DNA of 5,768 nt from Opitutia bacterium (GTDB taxonomy: Bacteria > Verrucomicrobiota > Verrucomicrobiia > Opitutales > Opitutaceae): assembly GCA_025351035.1 (NCBI GenBank), contig JANXWT010000243.1, forward strand, positions 1 through 5,768, written 5' to 3'. Shown piece after piece: positions 5,488 to 5,768 of this stretch. Position numbers and translations under genes: made by a program. Under the pieces are notes generated by a model. The model worked only from the letters and a program-made list of their open reading frames with translations, did not search any database and was not told the DNA's origin. The number at the start of each line of letters is the position of its first letter. Positions within the stretch are counted from its first letter, which is position 1.

Positions 5488-5768
5488 ATGACCCTCGATT
5501 TCGCCACTCTCTCCCAGCGCGACGCCTACAACTGGATGATCAACACGATCACCCCGCGGCCCATCGCGTGGGTCTCGACGATCTCCGCCGCTGGCCAGAC
5601 CAATCTCGCGCCGTTCTCGTTTTTCCAAGGCGTGTGCGCGAAGCCGCCGACGCTCCTCTTCACCGCGGTCAACAACCGCGGCGGCGTAAAGAAGGACACC
5701 ATCCTCAATATCGAGGCCGTGCCCGAGTTCGTCGTGAACCTCGTGCCTTCCGCGCTCGCCGAGCCGAT
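5488..5768 (+). CDS. Flavin reductase family protein (FMN-binding split barrel), N-terminal part only
   Basis: The first 93 residues of a protein of the flavin reductase / NTAB-DIM6 family, which is usually about 200 residues long; the window ends inside it. The family hallmarks are TPRPIAWVST (22-31) followed by NLAPFSFFQGV (39-49) and PPTLLFTAVN (53-62), which form the FMN-binding barrel; the typical KKDTILNI stretch follows at 68-75. Members bind FMN and reduce it with NAD(P)H or act as small flavoenzymes, so the exact reaction cannot be read from this fragment. The ATG at 5488 fits the family N-terminus; only a weak AAAG lies upstream. It follows hmgA by 83 bases on the same strand and is probably in the same operon. 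A role in aromatic ring metabolism or in supplying reduced flavin is suggested by position only. Confidence 0.88.
   Translation, partial: MTLDFATLSQRDAYNWMINTITPRPIAWVSTISAAGQTNLAPFSFFQGVCAKPPTLLFTAVNNRGGVKKDTILNIEAVPEFVVNLVPSALAEP

Noticed and set aside
5380..5628. Minus-strand frame across the hmgA end and the flavin reductase start
   Set aside because: It overlaps the palindrome and two recognised genes and has no resemblance to a known family.

Overview
The window is a GC-rich, tightly packed bacterial locus for phenylalanine and tyrosine breakdown, with six genes in two divergent groups. All six starts lack a recognisable Shine-Dalgarno sequence. That, the high GC content, the short form of homogentisate dioxygenase and the palindromic intergenic repeats make me think of Verrucomicrobiota (Opitutaceae-like). 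The taxonomic guess is an inference of modest confidence, because no rRNA or other marker gene is present.

Minus strand, read from about 2850 down to 1: a PAS-LuxR transcriptional regulator (2252-2848), then phenylalanine 4-monooxygenase phhA (1376-2176), then, 24 bases further on, a secreted M20-family amidohydrolase resembling AbgB (1-1351, cut by the window edge). Plus strand, read from 2999: 4-hydroxyphenylpyruvate dioxygenase (2999-4114), homogentisate 1,2-dioxygenase (4217-5404) and the first 93 codons of a flavin reductase family protein (5488 to the window end). The two groups diverge from a 150-base intergenic region (2849-2998). It holds weak promoter candidates on both strands and an 11-base perfect palindrome at 2929-2939 that could be an operator.

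Together the enzymes cover phenylalanine to tyrosine (PhhA), then 4-hydroxyphenylpyruvate to homogentisate (HPPD), then homogentisate to maleylacetoacetate (HmgA). The tyrosine aminotransferase, the pterin-recycling dehydratase (PhhB), maleylacetoacetate isomerase and fumarylacetoacetase are not in the window. The regulator sits between the two halves of the pathway and is a natural candidate for its local controller, although known regulators of this pathway mostly belong to other families.

The least ordinary features are non-coding. The two spacers of the plus-strand operon (4115-4216 and 5405-5487) are almost filled by imperfect palindromes built from short tandem units, a 7-base unit in the first and a 9-base unit in the second. 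They look like miniature dispersed repeats or structured RNA between the genes. No stretch longer than about 150 bases lacks a gene. I see no RNA genes, CRISPR array, transposase or clear intrinsic terminator, and no convincing wholly new multi-gene system.
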